Of a stretch of DNA of 64,000 nucleotides, positions 1-13,205 are shown piece after piece (positions within the stretch are counted from its first letter, which is position 1; each line of letters starts with the position of its first letter). The stretch spans positions 73,791,345 through 73,855,344 of the forward strand of contig NC_087065.1 of NCBI RefSeq assembly GCF_963678635.1, in the 5' to 3' direction. The position numbers were made by a program, and so were the translations under genes. Origin of the DNA: Symsagittifera roscoffensis (Eukaryota; Xenacoelomorpha; Acoela; Convolutidae). The notes under the pieces are model-generated. The model searched no databases, was not told where the DNA came from, and was given only the letters and a program-made list of their open reading frames with translations.

Positions 1-183
1 AAAATATATTTTTTGAAGAAATATCAAATCAAGTTTTGCATAACAGACAAATAATTTTTTATTTGCAATATAATGAAAAAAATATTGCATAGCAGACATA
101 GCAAACTTTTTTGAAAAAAAAATATATATATATATTACATAACAGACATACATTTTTTCTCACACTACATTGTTTTATCTCAC

Positions 184-417
184 AATTTTCAAAGATATTG
201 TAAAAGTACCCGCTGCCATAGCCCCGACGACCATAGTCTCTGTCCCAGTTGTCAAAGCGCCGACGACCATAGTCTCTGTTCAAGTTGTAGTAGTCCCAAG
301 GACCGTAGTCGCCCTCCCAGTAGTCGTAGTCCCATTCTTCCCGGAAAGGACCACCAGCGCCAACCAAACTGAGATGCACAATCAACGCAAAGGCCACAAA
401 GCTCAAAACTCGCAGAG
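184..417 (-). CDS. Exon of a secreted Tyr/Gly/Arg-rich peptide
   Basis: The exon opens with a hydrophobic run (VLSFVAFALIVHLSLVGAGG) that looks like a signal peptide ending at VGA. It then turns into a Tyr/Trp/Asp/Gly/Arg-rich tail with two RDYGRR repeats and a GYGSG end. No ATG lies in frame. A splice acceptor (TCCTAG) directly precedes base 417, so the start codon is probably on an upstream exon that I could not place. A donor (GTGAGA) at 183 would end the exon at 184; without splicing the frame runs to a stop at 59. The two RDYGRR repeats come from a short DNA tandem duplication. Secreted low-complexity peptides of this kind include invertebrate antimicrobial and neuropeptide-like or cuticle peptides. 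The function here is not known. Confidence 0.5.
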
Positions 418-586
418 CTAGGACATGAAAATATCAAATTTAGTTCGAAATTTCAAAAACTGGAGAGAAAGTTTTCAGCTAATTTGTCTTTGAAATTTCA
501 AAAAATGGAGAGAACGTTATCAGCTAATTTGTCTTTGAAAAGCGTGAAAATTTTAATAGAGATTTGGCAAGATCAATGCTAACAGC

Positions 587-937
587 CAGGGGTGGATTTA
601 GGGGGGGAGCAGACACTTTTTTTTCAGGGATTCGACCTCTTGACGACCCAAAGGGTCCCCTTTTTGTACTATTTTGAAATATTCATTTTTGATGACGGAC
701 CCTAAAAGTTTTCTAAAGTCCCTTTCAGCTCCAATATATACTATTTTTGAGAAGGGAGCGCCTGTTTTTGGCCTGTTTTTTTTCAAAATTTTGCACAGAA
801 AAGTTATTCAGAACAGGACTTTTTAGTGCTTTAGGAGAGTTCAAAAAATAAATTTGTTCGACCTAAAAAGTTCGTCAAAACTATCAAAAATTTCTTGAAA
901 ATCCACCCCCCTCGAGAAAATCCTAGATCCGCCCCTA
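587..937 (+). mobile_element. hAT-type MITE, copy 1 (351 bp)
   Basis: The element starts CAGGGGTGGATTTAGG and ends CTAGATCCGCCCCTA, giving imperfect terminal inverted repeats of the CAGGGGCGGAT type. It is flanked by a perfect 8-bp target duplication, CTAACAGC, at 579-586 and 938-945. An 8-bp duplication with a CAGGG end is the signature of hAT transposons. No transposase is encoded, so it is a non-autonomous copy. It shares its interior with the copies at 5213 (opposite orientation) and 32152 (same orientation). Confidence 0.85.
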
Positions 938-945
938 CTAACAGC

Positions 946-3900
946 TACTAAGCTGTAAAAATGGATAAGATCTTTTAATTTGATTTTTATATTGTTGTAT
1001 ATTAGCTGTTTCGATTTTTTTTAAAAACCCAAAACTTAATAGACGAAGATCGGGATGAAAAAAAAAACCTTTTTTTTCGGGTTTTGATTGCAGTCGGACA
1101 ATTCTTTGGCCACGTTTTCTCGGCCGAAAAACAAAAAAGGGCTTAAGTGCTATTTTACGACAATAAATTTTTTCAAGCGATTTATAAACAATTATATTGT
1201 TTTTTTAGTTTTTTGCTTAATAGCTTTTCTTTGTCAAAATATGATTTTGCCACAATTTTGACATGAAGCCATCAGATTGAATGATTATATTTGTTTTATA
1301 AGATTATGTTGCGTTGGAATAGATTTCTTACGTTTGGTCTTCGTGGATTTTCTTTTTTTCAGAAACTGTTCAATTATTCTATAAAAAAATACAAAAAAAT
1401 TCTTTTTAAATTGTTTCTACCGATAAATCAGCGTGAGCTCTCGATTAAAAATCTATAAAATACTGGCTCATTCATGTGTTTTTTTCAAAAATCCATCTAA
1501 AACACGCTGGCAATCGACTCAGAAACACTTGATATTTTAAATGATTTTACACAGGATTTTGACCAAAAAACACGTGAGCAATCGAATGAAAAGTTTTTTA
1601 TACAAAAAATATAAATCATGCTTTTTTATACGAAGATTCAACAAAAATTACGCTAACAATTGACTGAAGAATCTCAGTTTAAAAAAACGTTTTGAAGTTT
1701 TACTCAGAAACTCATGCAATTTAACATGTATACTCATAATAAAATACGTGAACATATGTTCTCGTAAGTACAACTAAACAAAATGTCATAAAATCTATAA
1801 TAAAAAAAATCAAGCAAAACTAACTAAACAATTCAAGTAAAAACACAAGTAATGCAACATTTTACTCGTGGTTTTGAATGAATAGAATACTTGAGAGCTC
1901 AGTGTTCTTCTTGAAAATTTGACTAGCTCTCAAGCTATTTTTTCACGAGACATTTTTTCAAGTGATAATACGCGAAACTTTTTGAGAGTATAGATTTCTT
2001 TTTTGGAATACTTTAATTTTGGTCTTTGATCCATATTTGGTGTTTTCAAATTTTTGCTTCCTTACAGAAATTATTTTTTCTTCACCCAAACGTTTCAAAC
2101 TTCAAAAAAGGAACTAGTTCTTTCATCAGCTGTGGTGTTTTCTCAAGGTCAATTGATGTACAAAATTCAAAATTGTGGACCAATTGTTGTCCCCAAAAAT
2201 TGGGTGACAAAAGTTTTCCAACAAAAAAGAGTCTAGAGTTTTCAAACATTGATACGAGTAACCTTGTTTTGTTAAAGTACTAATTAAATAGTTTTGAATA
2301 TTTTGAAACAAAACTAATTATTTTTATTTGCGATTAGTTTATGCAAAATTATGAGCGTCCGCTGGCTGCCAAAAAAGTTGTCAATTTTAAACTTTTCAAA
2401 AGCGCGTTTACCAGATTTTTTTTACACCTCTCGAATGCCAAAAAATGTTGCCACTCGACTGGAGTCTAGCTAATTTATTCAAAAAACGCGTTTTTTATTA
2501 TTTAGTATTTTACATTGTTTTTGGGAGATTTAAACGCCTAAAGAAAGTCACATTGTTTTTTCAACTAATTTTCTGGAAATCTCATGAAAAACTTCACACG
2601 AAGGAAAGCTTGAAACCTTTATAACACGCTGAAGGGCATTCTGGAGTATTGTTTTGGATCGGTGCTAGGTAGAAAGTTTTTTCTGAAGATTTTGTTGAGA
2701 TCGATGTTAATGATAACTTACCTAAAAATTGGTAGTATTTGTAGTTGTTACCAGTGAGAAAAATATGCAAAAAACAAGATATGTAATTAGGGATAAATAC
2801 TTTTTTTTGTTCACGTGTTCCCATTTTGGTAACTTTACCAAAAAAACACGCGACATATATAGCATCGTAATCATGGTTAAACTCATATGATAATCAAGAG
2901 ACAGCAATAAATATAGAATTAGTTCTGAACCAATTTATTACGCGTCAACAGATCGGATAAATTTATACATTTATTTTTTTAAAGTTTCATACAAAGAAAT
3001 TTAACTTTGATGATTTCTCAGATCATCACAAGTAACCAATCCTTTCAACACAAGACTTTTGTTGATATTTGAATGAAAGAATGAATTTGGAAAATCTCCT
3101 GCTCTCATAAAAATCTAATTTAAACCCATGTTATACCAGTGATGACAATTGGAAGCGCAAATTCAACTGAGAACAACTTTTGATTGTAAGCACACAAATT
3201 GCAGCGTGTTCAAAATCTGAAGTAATTTTGGAGAACGCTAGTAGTTGAAACTTGTCACGGCTCCTTCGTTTAAAAATCGCTGATGATTTTGGCATTGTAT
3301 TGCTTATTTGTTCCTTTATCAGTTTATAAAACAAATTTAAACTGTTCCCAAAAAAGTTTTATATTCATGCAATCTGGGAAATCAACCAAACTTTTTTCAT
3401 TAAATGAAAAAATAAACTTTAAACTTATAACATGCTTTTTGGGTATCTTTTTTGGTAATTTTTCTCTCTCTGGGGGGGGGGGGGGGTGTTGGCAGATGGC
3501 AGAAGAAGATATGAGTTCAAGATTGCATGATTGATTAATTTTTAAATCCACCTTGCTAATATTTAAAAAGCCAATAACTAAAGAGAACCAAGGCCTATAA
3601 TTTGCTACAAATCATCAGAAACAGTTGTTAATTTATATTTGTAAATATGAATATTTGGTGTAAACAAAAAATATTTGCCGATATGTTTTTGCATAGTAAA
3701 AACTGGCTTTTGGACACAATATTAAAACAGAAACCCTAATCTCTTCTTTGCAAGTTTTAAAAGTGGCATACTATTTGTTTTTGTACATAGAGAAATAGAG
3801 TTGTTTTTATTCTATAATTCATTAGGCGTAAATTTACCGTTGTATTTTCGAAATATTGAAATTATGAAAAAAATACCTGCTCTCCAAGACATTTGAATCA

Positions 3901-5204
3901 TTTTGAGAGGAAAATAAATCAATAAAAGGCTTAATCAGAGAAACTAATTTCTGATTAAACTAACTTCCTAGTTTTTAGAAAACTTGTTCGGTTTCTGCCG
4001 CACGAATATTTTTCATCAAGTTAAACTAAGTTTTGTTTCTGGACGCAAAATTATGAAAGTGGTTTTCAGCATTTGCCAACAAATTACGGCTTTAATTTGT
4101 TCAGTTTTTTAAATGGTATTAAATATTTTTTCACATACAATTGATAATGTATGTTTTTCTTGGTCACAGTTTGATACACCTGCTTGATTTAAATAGACGA
4201 AGCTCAACATTCTTTTGTAAAGTACTTTTCAAAGTTTATTCATAAGAACTTGACAACACTGCTAAAATAACTGTTTTGGTATGCATAAAAGTATTTGATA
4301 ATGTAAAAAAAACAACACAATGAGAGCTCACAATTGATTCATGATTTTTTAAAAGTATTTTGAAGATTCGTTTCGGTTCAATCATATCAGAGGTGGTTTT
4401 TAAAAAATGTTCCTACAAATTTTCTAAATTACACTAAATTTTCTAAATTAATATTTTAAATATTTGCGAGATTCTGTTTTTTCTCTGGTCTATATTTCAT
4501 ATAAACTCCAAAAACCAAAACAATCAAAAATAAATAATGCATCCGAATTTTGTTAATTTTTGTAGTTTTTGTGAAAAGTTTATTTAGAATCTTCTGGTTT
4601 TAACCGCTAAAGTTGAAAATTGCAGTAAATGGTCCGATTTGATCAGAGAACAACAATGCTTGTATAAGGTCGAAGCTATAAAAATTCTGGCTGCATTTCA
4701 AGCTATTCAGGTAACTGATGTTGTTATAGCAAAAAAATAATTAATATACATTTTTTTGAAAATCGGCCCTCCGCTGGCTTTAAATTCTACGGCAATAACT
4801 TACAAATGTTCACTCCAAATTTGACCTAAATTACTATTGATGATATAGCCACCTTACCAAAAGCATGTTATTCAAAAATTAGCAAGTTGCACAGCAGCGT
4901 AAGTCAAAAATCCATACTTTTGTTAAAATCAAATTTTTAGTTTACTGCTTCTCAAATTCTAGAGCCCAATTTGAACATGATGAAAATCACAGGGCTGTTA
5001 CATTTAGATTTTAACATGTTTGGCTACTTCAGTTTTTTGAAAATTCACCAGTTGAAACTACAAAGCAAAGGCCCCCAACTTCTGGTCTTGCCATCAAAAG
5101 AGTGGTAAGCTACAAAACTTTTTTATCCGAAGACATGTTAAGGCTATTAAATATTGTTCGATGGTTTTCAACACTGATAAAAGCTTTATTGCGTAAATAA
5201 TAGA
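946..5204. other. AT-rich intergenic stretch without a recognisable gene
   Basis: I see only short, low-complexity open frames on both strands. Homopolymer A and T runs are frequent. Nothing resembles a conserved domain, RNA gene or intact transposon, apart from the G15 tract listed separately. Confidence 0.6.
3472..3486 (+). repeat. Poly(G) tract of 15
   Basis: An uninterrupted run of 15 G lies after a CT-rich stretch in otherwise AT-rich DNA. It could fold into intermolecular or slipped G-quadruplexes and is a likely length-variable site. Confidence 0.9.
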
Positions 5205-5212
5205 AGATTGAG

Positions 5213-5650
5213 CAGGGGCGGATCTAGGATTTTCTCGAGGGGGGGGGGGCGGATTTTCAAAAAAAAATCGAAAATTTTGACGACCTTTTTTTTTTAGGTC
5301 GACCAAATTGATTTTTCGAGCTCTCCCAAAGCACTGTTTTGCCCCTATTTCGGCTAAATTTTGTGCGCCGCAGGCAAATTTTTGAAAAAAAAAACAGTCA
5401 AAAAAGCCGTTTTTGGGCACTTTTTGAAAAATTTTGACAAAAAATCGCGTTTTTTTTTTGGCGCGCGCTCCCCCTCAAAGTTAGTATATATTGGCGCCCA
5501 AGGCGCCTTTAGAAAAATTTTAGGTTCGGTCGGCCAAAAATGGATTTCTGAAAAAGTGTCAAAGGGGGGACCCTTTGGGTCGGCAGGGGGTCGAATCCCT
5601 GAGGGGGGGGGGGCGTCCGCCCCCCCGCCCCTTCCCTAAATCCGCCCCTG
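5213..5650 (-). mobile_element. hAT-type MITE, copy 2 (438 bp)
   Basis: Terminal inverted repeats CAGGGGCGGATCTAGG and TAAATCCGCCCCTG are flanked by a perfect 8-bp duplication AGATTGAG at 5205-5212 and 5651-5658. The interior holds long G and C runs near both ends. It is the same family as 587-937 but inverted. Two overlapping open frames inside it, on opposite strands, are low-complexity artefacts. Confidence 0.9.
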
Positions 5651-5658
5651 AGATTGAG

Positions 5659-6345
5659 TATATTGAATTTCATCAGAACTCATTTGTTCGAGAGCTGGCT
5701 AGCGACTAAAGCCCAATCGTTAGCTGTTACATTTCTTTCGGTCTATATATGGTGCCCGGATAACATTCTGGGCAAGCAGTACTGAAATAATACGATCAAC
5801 CAAATCGCTGTTAGTCGAACATATGGGTCATTCTACTTGTTGCTAAGACTTTCCTATTCTTACTCAAAATATATTTAATTTTTGATCCACTCGTAAATAT
5901 CTTCATTATTTCTAATGTACAAATTTGTAGGCACAAAAAATATCATCATTTTAAGATTATTATATATTGACAAAAAATTAAGAACAGTATGATTTTTAAC
6001 AGGTTGGATTTTATTTTTTCAGCTGAAGTATTATTGACAATGATGAGATTTGTTCAAGTCCAATTAGTTGGTAATGGCCTGAGGGCTAGGAGGAGCTGAG
6101 ATTTGAGATTTAAAAGGCTCGTATAAGCGAAAGAGAGAGAGAGAGCGCGCTGAGCAAGTTGTGACTGTTGTTTTGATAAAAAGAGAAAGACGACAAGCGA
6201 ATGAATTTGGTACGTTTTTGCTTCTCTTTTTTAATTTGAGGTTTCATATTAACCAGATTCCAACTGTTTGTTAATTCGCATAATCTTGTTTAATAACTCT
6301 TGCTTTTTGCATTTTTGATGATATTTTGGTTAAGTAACATTGGTT
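5659..6345. other. Intergenic DNA with a short GA-rich tract
   Basis: No gene is recognisable. A (GA)n run near 6130-6145 is followed by a short CGCG-containing stretch, which could be promoter-like, but no coding sequence follows on the plus strand. Confidence 0.5.
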
Positions 6346-6569
6346 AAGTAACTTTATCAATTTCTTTCATATTCGCATTAAAAATTTATGGTAATATAAC
6401 CAAATGATTGCTTGTTGACGTAATCTGTCTGCATTCATGCTGATATTTTACAAAAATAAGTAACTTTATCAATTTCTTTCATATTCGCATGAAAAATTTA
6501 TGGTAATATAACCAAATGATTGCTTGTTGACGTAATCTGTCTGCATTCATGCTGATATTTTACAAAAAT
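6346..6569 (+). repeat. 112-bp tandem duplication
   Basis: Two adjacent 112-bp units (6346-6457 and 6458-6569), both starting AAGTAACTTTATC, differ by a single base (CATTAAAA versus CATGAAAA). This is either a very recent duplication or an assembly duplication. Confidence 0.95.
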
Positions 6570-9500
6570 ATGCCAAAGTTGGAAAAAAAAGAGTTTCTGA
6601 ACTTGATTCAGAACCATAATACCACGGGGAGGCGACTGTTTGACCTAATTTAACCAACGGTGTCTAGTTACACGTCCTTTAGACAACATAGCCTGCTTCA
6701 TTTCATATTTGATTGAGTTTTGAGCAAACTTTATTTGCCGCGGAAACAAATTTCAAAAAAAAAGAAAAAGTGTTAATTTGAATAATGCCTGCACTGATAA
6801 AGATGGATTGAGATCCTTTTAGTATGAAAAAATAGGTGGATTAAATTGAAATTGATTTTGAAATCGTTTTTAAAAAGTGCATTGATCAAACTATAAAATT
6901 AAGATCAGTTTTATATCAATATAAAATTCAACTGAAATCGAGTCGAAACCATTTTTGTCATTGCGGGTAACTATGATTAAAAATCGGTTGCTTGCAAATT
7001 TTTTCTGTCAAATTGGGTTGGCTTCAAAAAATAACCTATGATGTAACAAATAAGAAAATTTTACGCCCCACTTCCAGATAAATTTTCCACACCAGCGTTT
7101 AGTTTTGGTTTAATTTGCTAAATGCTGCGTTCAAAAAGCTCAATTTTGGTTGGCTGAAACTCCTACGTGGAACCAATTTACTTTCCGTCCACCTAAATTG
7201 CTTTGGATGGAAAAAGGATGTCAGTTTGGTACCAAAGAGTTATGTGTGAAATAACTTGCATCCGATTGGGTCTGATTTGGGTCCCATCAAACTGCCTTAA
7301 CACTTTGAATTTTTTATGTGCAGGTTAAATTTTCATTTTACAGGTTGGACATTTGGCAAAAACTAAATAAAAATGCTATGATTGGTAGCTTCTTTCTTCA
7401 TATACGCCCACAATAATAAAATATCGCGCTGAAAATAATTTTAGTTTAGAACACAGAAGGTCACCATTATTTTGAATGAGGCCAAAAGTTATCATTTTTA
7501 ATTTCGATCACTCAAATTTGTTCCGAGAAAGAAGAATAGCATATTTTAAAAAATTGCCAACCTTGTTTGAAAAAGATCTACGAATTTTAGAGCCAAATTT
7601 ATTGAGGACAGATTTTAAAAAAAAAATTGATCTAGATTCAGATTTATATGGCACTTCGAGATGATCCTACATTCAACCCATAGCACTTTTTTCTGCTTTC
7701 AAGGCAGCTGATTTTACGAGAAAAAAGACTATCAAAGTTTTTATTTTTGGCAATAACACAATAACACAGGGTGACCGGAAAAAAACTCTAGGCATACAAC
7801 CAAGGTGCGAATTTAAGGGAGTGGGCAGGTGATGGACGTATGCGCTCGTTTTCCCCTTACCAGTCCCCTCCTCAGGTGTTCGACCCACCCACCATCCAGA
7901 CAAACCCCTTTTGGTACCATTTTTTCTGAATTCCATCTAATGCTGGCCAGCTCAAAATTCGTTTATTGACGCATTAGGCTCCAATACATGGTAAAATTGG
8001 GATGGGAATACTGACCGAAAAAAAAATTGTCAAAAATTCGGCCACTTAAAGTTTCGAATGAAACCCTTGATCCGTTCCTGATACAGTGCAAAACATCTAT
8101 AAAAATTTTTGAAACTTACGAGATGCGCTCGTGCTTATATCAAAACTCTCGCGTCAAAAATTAGCGTGCGGTAGTTGAGAACCAAAAAGACGTCTCATAA
8201 TAGTAGCTCGTATCACTGCAAAGCTTTTGGTCTCGAATAGCTTTTGTTAAACTAAAAATTGACAAAACATTAATTTTCGGCTGTTAGCATCAAATTGTAA
8301 ATTTTAAAAATTGGTGGTGTCCCTGGTGATGGAGGGGCTGAATGTTTGAAATTTACTTTCACTTATTTTCAGCCAATCAGAACTGAGTTTTCAAAAATCT
8401 CGAAGAAATTGCAAAGGTCTCAAAGAAGAAGAATAAATACAGGCAATTAATTATAAATTAAGAAGATGAATGAGTTTTCAAGCATTGCGAAAATATATCG
8501 AAGCGTAGCATTAGAAAAACCAGAAACCGATTTTTGAAAAAAATATATATTTAAAAAATTATTCTTTATCCGCAGAAATTGTGCCGCTACAGATAATTCT
8601 TTGTTAATAAAAACCTCGGATGTGTGCAAAACTTGATTAGCAAATCGGACCGTGTAACGATTCTGATTAGTTGAAAGTTTGCGCTCATGATGCGTTTCCT
8701 CCATCATGAGAACACTGCCTTAAAGTTTGAGTCGTGCATGGGATTAATTTGACCACTTAGCTTATTGCCTCAATTCAATTTGGAACACTTTTCAGCCACA
8801 ACTTTAATTTGGAACAATTTGTAGTGCGGAATAATTAGCCACAAGTATGATATAAAACGATCAGTCTACACTGACTTGTTGCAGGATACCATAAAGGTGT
8901 GCACAACCGTCTGGGAGCATGCAGACGCGAAGAAGGTTTCGGTCTGAAATTGGTCTGGGTGAAAAAACCACCCCGAGTTTATTTATTCTTCACTTTCTTA
9001 AAAAATCGGAACAATAATCGTTTTGTCATCTTTTTATGAAGGTTTTTCGTTCGTCGCCGTCAATTAGGAGTTAAATTAGGCGAAGCAATCTGAGATAAAT
9101 GAGTTTTTTTTTCGGAAAAGTTTGAGCAATTGGTTTGCGTTATAGACAAACAAAAATTGAACTTTACTTGCATTGGGCTTATAAACTATAAAACAAATCG
9201 AACACGAAAGACTTCAAAAGAAGCTAGATTTAAACCATTATACTAGCTATCATTACAGTTTTGACATTCAACACCTAACGCGCAATTATTGACTTTTTTC
9301 AAACAATTCATCAGAAAAAATCATCGTTACCTTATTTATAAATGGTTTTTCCCGCCAGTTCTGAAAACTTATCTGCAAAGATTTAGCCAATCAAGATAAA
9401 ATATAGATCTACTTAACAATTAGTCCTCCTCTCAAGAAAGGGGAAAAATGTTAAGCTGATTAAGTTGAATTTCCATTACAACGCTCCTGTGCTAATTTAC

Positions 9501-12160
9501 TACTTTTATTTATAGGAGTAGCGATTTTTTAGTAGATACCAGAAGGGGGTAGTAATTTTTAAGTAGATCTTAAAATATAAGTTGGAAAACGTAATATGCC
9601 AAGAAAATTAAAACAAATCGAGCAACAATTGAAGATAATTGAACAAACCATTCCCCGGGTCGAGATGTTCGATTTATACTTCGGTTTTCTCGATCAAAAA
9701 TTGGTATGTTTCGACCGTCTAGACCAAGTTTTGTATGTCTCGACTTCTCGACCAACTTTTCTCGACCTGTAAAATACAAAATTCCTACCTCAAATATGTC
9801 TTAACCTGAATCTCTCCATTTTACTTTTTTCTTCAGAAATCTGGACTGAAACTGTTGCTGTAAAAACTGATATTTGAAAATTTTTGGTAAGTTAATTTTT
9901 TCTTACCGCAAGAATCCTTAGATTTCCAAAACTCAAAGAGTTCCCCCTAAAAATTCTAGTTTTGCGGCTAGCAAATTTCCTCAATTGATTGTTGCGGGTT
10001 GCAACTTTCTGAAGTCTTTTCTTAGCAATTTTTTTTCTCGATTTCTAATTTAAATTTGACTGAATTCTTGAAATTTAAACAAAACAAAATAGGTTGTGCT
10101 TGACCTGTGTTTCTCGACCAAAATCGGTTATGTTTTGGCTTTTTGATCGAATTACAATTGCTTCTCGTCCGCGGAATTTCAGTCGCAAAACTGCACTTGC
10201 TCGATTTTCAAACTCGAAGCATACGTCGAGCACCTCCACCCGGTTCAGCATCAACTGAAAAAATTTTCGGTCCAAAGCAAACTCATCGAGCCCTGACGAG
10301 GACGCTCTACAATAAAAAACCGTCAACTACACGCAAATGACAGAACAATCAGTCGCCACTAGGGACCAGAAATTCAAACTGGGCAAAAAAAACAGCCCAA
10401 AAGGGTAAAACAGTCGCGTAAATTAACTGATAACTCAACGGGTAGTAGACATACCATCAGACAGAACACGAGCGCTCTTGCCTCTGCATTCGGGAAGCCA
10501 GTTCGTCATTTTATCAAGAATACGCAGCACTTTTTCAATCGCAGCTTCCACGATGCAATAAAAAAAACTTATAAGCAAACCCAAAGGGACCCAAAAGGTA
10601 GCCAAATAGAAGGTACGTATGGCATTACTAAAACAATATAAGTGTCACCGAACCAGGGAAAGAAAGTTCAACGCGGTTCCAGAGTAATCCCAACATGGCG
10701 GAAAGCGATGTCCTTGACTTGGTACATCTCACAAATCAGCCAGCAGTGGAGAAAAAGAAAACCAGAAGACGAAGAAAAGACTAGAAGAGGGATAATAAAG
10801 ATAGATTGCTCGCTTGCCGATTATGTAATAGATTTCAGTTGGCACAAGCGGATAGCACACAGTATAAAGACTTGTGAGACAAAAGACGTATTAAGTTTGA
10901 GAAAAAGAAGTCGAGAAGTTGCAGAAAACAATGAGTTTTTCTGCAACTTCCCGAAGGTCAACAAAGCGAGGTCGCATAAGCCGCATGATGAATGATTCCA
11001 ACAAAATAACAGCGAGTGTCCTTTCGGACCCGACTTAAAGAAAGAAAATCGTTCAAGCTAGAAATAACAGCGCGGGCAAGAGAAACAGTAAACCTCAATC
11101 CAGGGCCGTGCGTGAGGGTAAAAACAGAACGATAAAGGAAAACTAAGAAAACGGAGGAATAGGCGACAATTGAAACGAAATGAGCAAAACAATACAAAAG
11201 CAGAAGAGAGTACAGTTTTATCATTATTGGAGAACCTCAAAAAGATTTCCAAGAAAGAAAAACAGAGCTCGACAAAGAAATCAGAGAAATCTCAATGATA
11301 CCCGAAAAACGAACAAGACAAAAAAAGAGTAATTTGAAAGGGTGAAGAACACAATTAAACAGCCACAATTCATTCCGAAAACTCTGGAATCATCCCTAAG
11401 AAAAGAAATCAAATATAATTCAAACAGCGAGCTATAGATGTCCAAATATGAACAAATATATAGTATCGGTGAATCAACCGGTCGGCAAACATGACTCGAC
11501 AGCCTTTGGGGGAATAAAAAAAGGATATATGAACAACTTATGGCAAGAATTTCAAATTGTGACATCCTGATAAAAGGAGGCGAACAAACTTCAAGTTTTG
11601 GAATTGAGGCGCACGGAAGTAATGAATATGTGTTTCAAACGACTTTCGCACTCCCACGAACAAGCAATGTACCGACCGTCTATTCAGTTTTCAACTTCAA
11701 TTGGATAACTTTTCCTCCAGTTCAATATTAGAGGAACTTGGTTCAATCAATCAGTAAAAAGCTACCAATTATTTGAACTCATTGTGAACATAAAACAATG
11801 ACACAGACACGCTAAAAAAGTATCAAATCCGAGAATGAGTGGAGCATATCAGATCACAAAACAGTGAAAATAAAAATTAAAACAAGCATCCGATACTAAT
11901 CATAATAAAAATTGTAGTTCCTGCGAATCGCAGAGGAGCTATCAGTAGGCCTTAACAGTCCTGTCGAGGATAGTCCAAGTGTATTATCTCCCCACATTCC
12001 AGACAGTGTTGTTTTGCTGAGCGAAGCTGTTTTTTGCGACTCAAGGCCGTTTTTTTGCGTCCAGAACTTTTACGTGGTACCACTATTGCAGCCAAATTTG
12101 GTCAGGTTGTGGTAGACCTGAAGCTAGAGTTCCAGTGAGAGCTTGTCCTCACACACTATC
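6570..12160. other. Intergenic DNA with decayed repeats
   Basis: No intact gene is visible. Near 8750-8860 there is a relic resembling the repeat at 57735-57790 (a 'caattca-tttggaaca' core). From 9650 to 10150 short 'ctcgacc' motifs recur, and a related sequence lies at 56330-56400. From about 10440 to 12350 the plus strand is purine-rich and full of broken frames, which could be a decayed retroelement. I cannot identify its family. Confidence 0.45.
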
Positions 12161-12164
12161 ATTG

Positions 12165-12236
12165 CCATGGCATGGGATCGAACACACGATCTGACGATTT
12201 CAAAGTGAACGCCTTACCACTGTGCTAAGTGCCTCA
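12165..12236 (-). pseudogene. tRNA-like relic
   Basis: Read on the minus strand there is an A-box-like TTAGCACAGTGGTAAGG and a B box GTTCGATCCC at tRNA spacing, with a plausible anticodon loop around TTTGAAA. The acceptor arms pair poorly. This is a degenerate tRNA or the head of a tRNA-derived SINE. Confidence 0.6.
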
Positions 12237-12511
12237 TTAATACTCTAGAAAAACAGAAAAACCCAAGCCTTAAGGTAACAGAAAAAGAACACGTTTTTTA
12301 TCTTAAGAAAAGATTTGCGGAACTTACTGACAACTAACACAAAAACAGCCAAATTCACACGAGCAGTCGAAATAATATGCGAAGCAACTGATAACAGTCG
12401 AAAACTAGGGGCAGGCGCCACGCAAAGTCAGGGTTCTTGGATGTTTATTGTTTGCACATAATAAGTGACTGTGATATAATTAGTGTTGAAAAAAAAGGTT
12501 TTAACTAATTG

Positions 12512-12583
12512 TCTCACAGCGGGGTTCGAACACCAGACATATCGGTCCTGAGTCTAACGCTCTAACTAACTGCGCAACGTTGC
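12512..12583 (-). pseudogene. tRNA-like relic
   Basis: The minus strand carries GCGCAGTTAGTTAGAGCG as an A-box region and GTTCGAACCCC as the B box. The D and T arms are well preserved and the acceptor stem is not convincing, so I do not call it a functional tRNA. Confidence 0.6.
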
Positions 12584-12800
12584 TTTTTGTTTAGGCGGAA
12601 GCGAAAATATTGTTTAATAAACGATTTCAGTCATATGTTTAGTAAAACTGAGAAGATTATATGACATTTTTTGATTTATTTTCACTTTCCAGTCCATTGA
12701 CTGGAACACACTGAAACATCAACTTTATTTTAACATGTTAAGCATTTCAGTACGCTTAATTTTTCACAACACATTTTAACCGGAATGATAGTAAGGCTAA

Positions 12801-12868
12801 GACCTGGAAACGAACCTTCAACCAACGGAGACCAAACAGTGGACAGAACCGCTAGACCACAAACGACG
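12801..12868 (-). pseudogene. tRNA-like relic
   Basis: The minus strand has GTGGTCTAGCGGTT (A box) and GGTTCGTTTCC (B box) at tRNA spacing. The acceptor stem does not close cleanly. Confidence 0.5.
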
Positions 12869-12941
12869 AAATTGATGTTGAATTTCGACGTTATCAGTGA
12901 AATTGAACGACAAATGTGATGTCTTATCAGTGTCATTGGGC

Positions 12942-13205
12942 GTATGTATGTAAGCATGTGTGTATTTATGTATACTTGTATGTACGTATGTGTGTATGTA
13001 TGTATGTATGTTTGTATGTATGTATGGATTAAAGTAAGTTTGTATGTATGTGTGTATGTAGGCATAAAAATATGTTTGTCTGTGTACTTATGTAGGTACG
13101 TTTGTATGTTGTGTGTATGTATGTATGTATGTATGTATGAATGTATGTATTTATGTCTTTTTTTGCATATTGTATGAATCTGTGTATGTATGTGAAATGT
13201 ATGTC
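12942..13205 (+). repeat. GTAT/ATGT microsatellite
   Basis: An imperfect tetranucleotide array of GTAT with GTGT variants runs for about 260 bp. The Tyr/Val/Cys/Met-rich open frame within it is only a reading of the repeat. Confidence 0.95.

Noticed and set aside
5094-5639. Two opposite-strand open frames of about 100 codons
   Set aside because: Both lie over the hAT MITE and consist of homopolymer and inverted-repeat sequence.
10642-10995. 117-codon plus-strand frame rich in Lys and Arg
   Set aside because: The purine-rich DNA explains the composition, neighbouring frames are broken, and no domain is visible. At most it is a retroelement relic.
12944-13177. Plus-strand open frame rich in Tyr, Val, Cys and Met
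   Set aside because: It is only a translation of the GTAT microsatellite.
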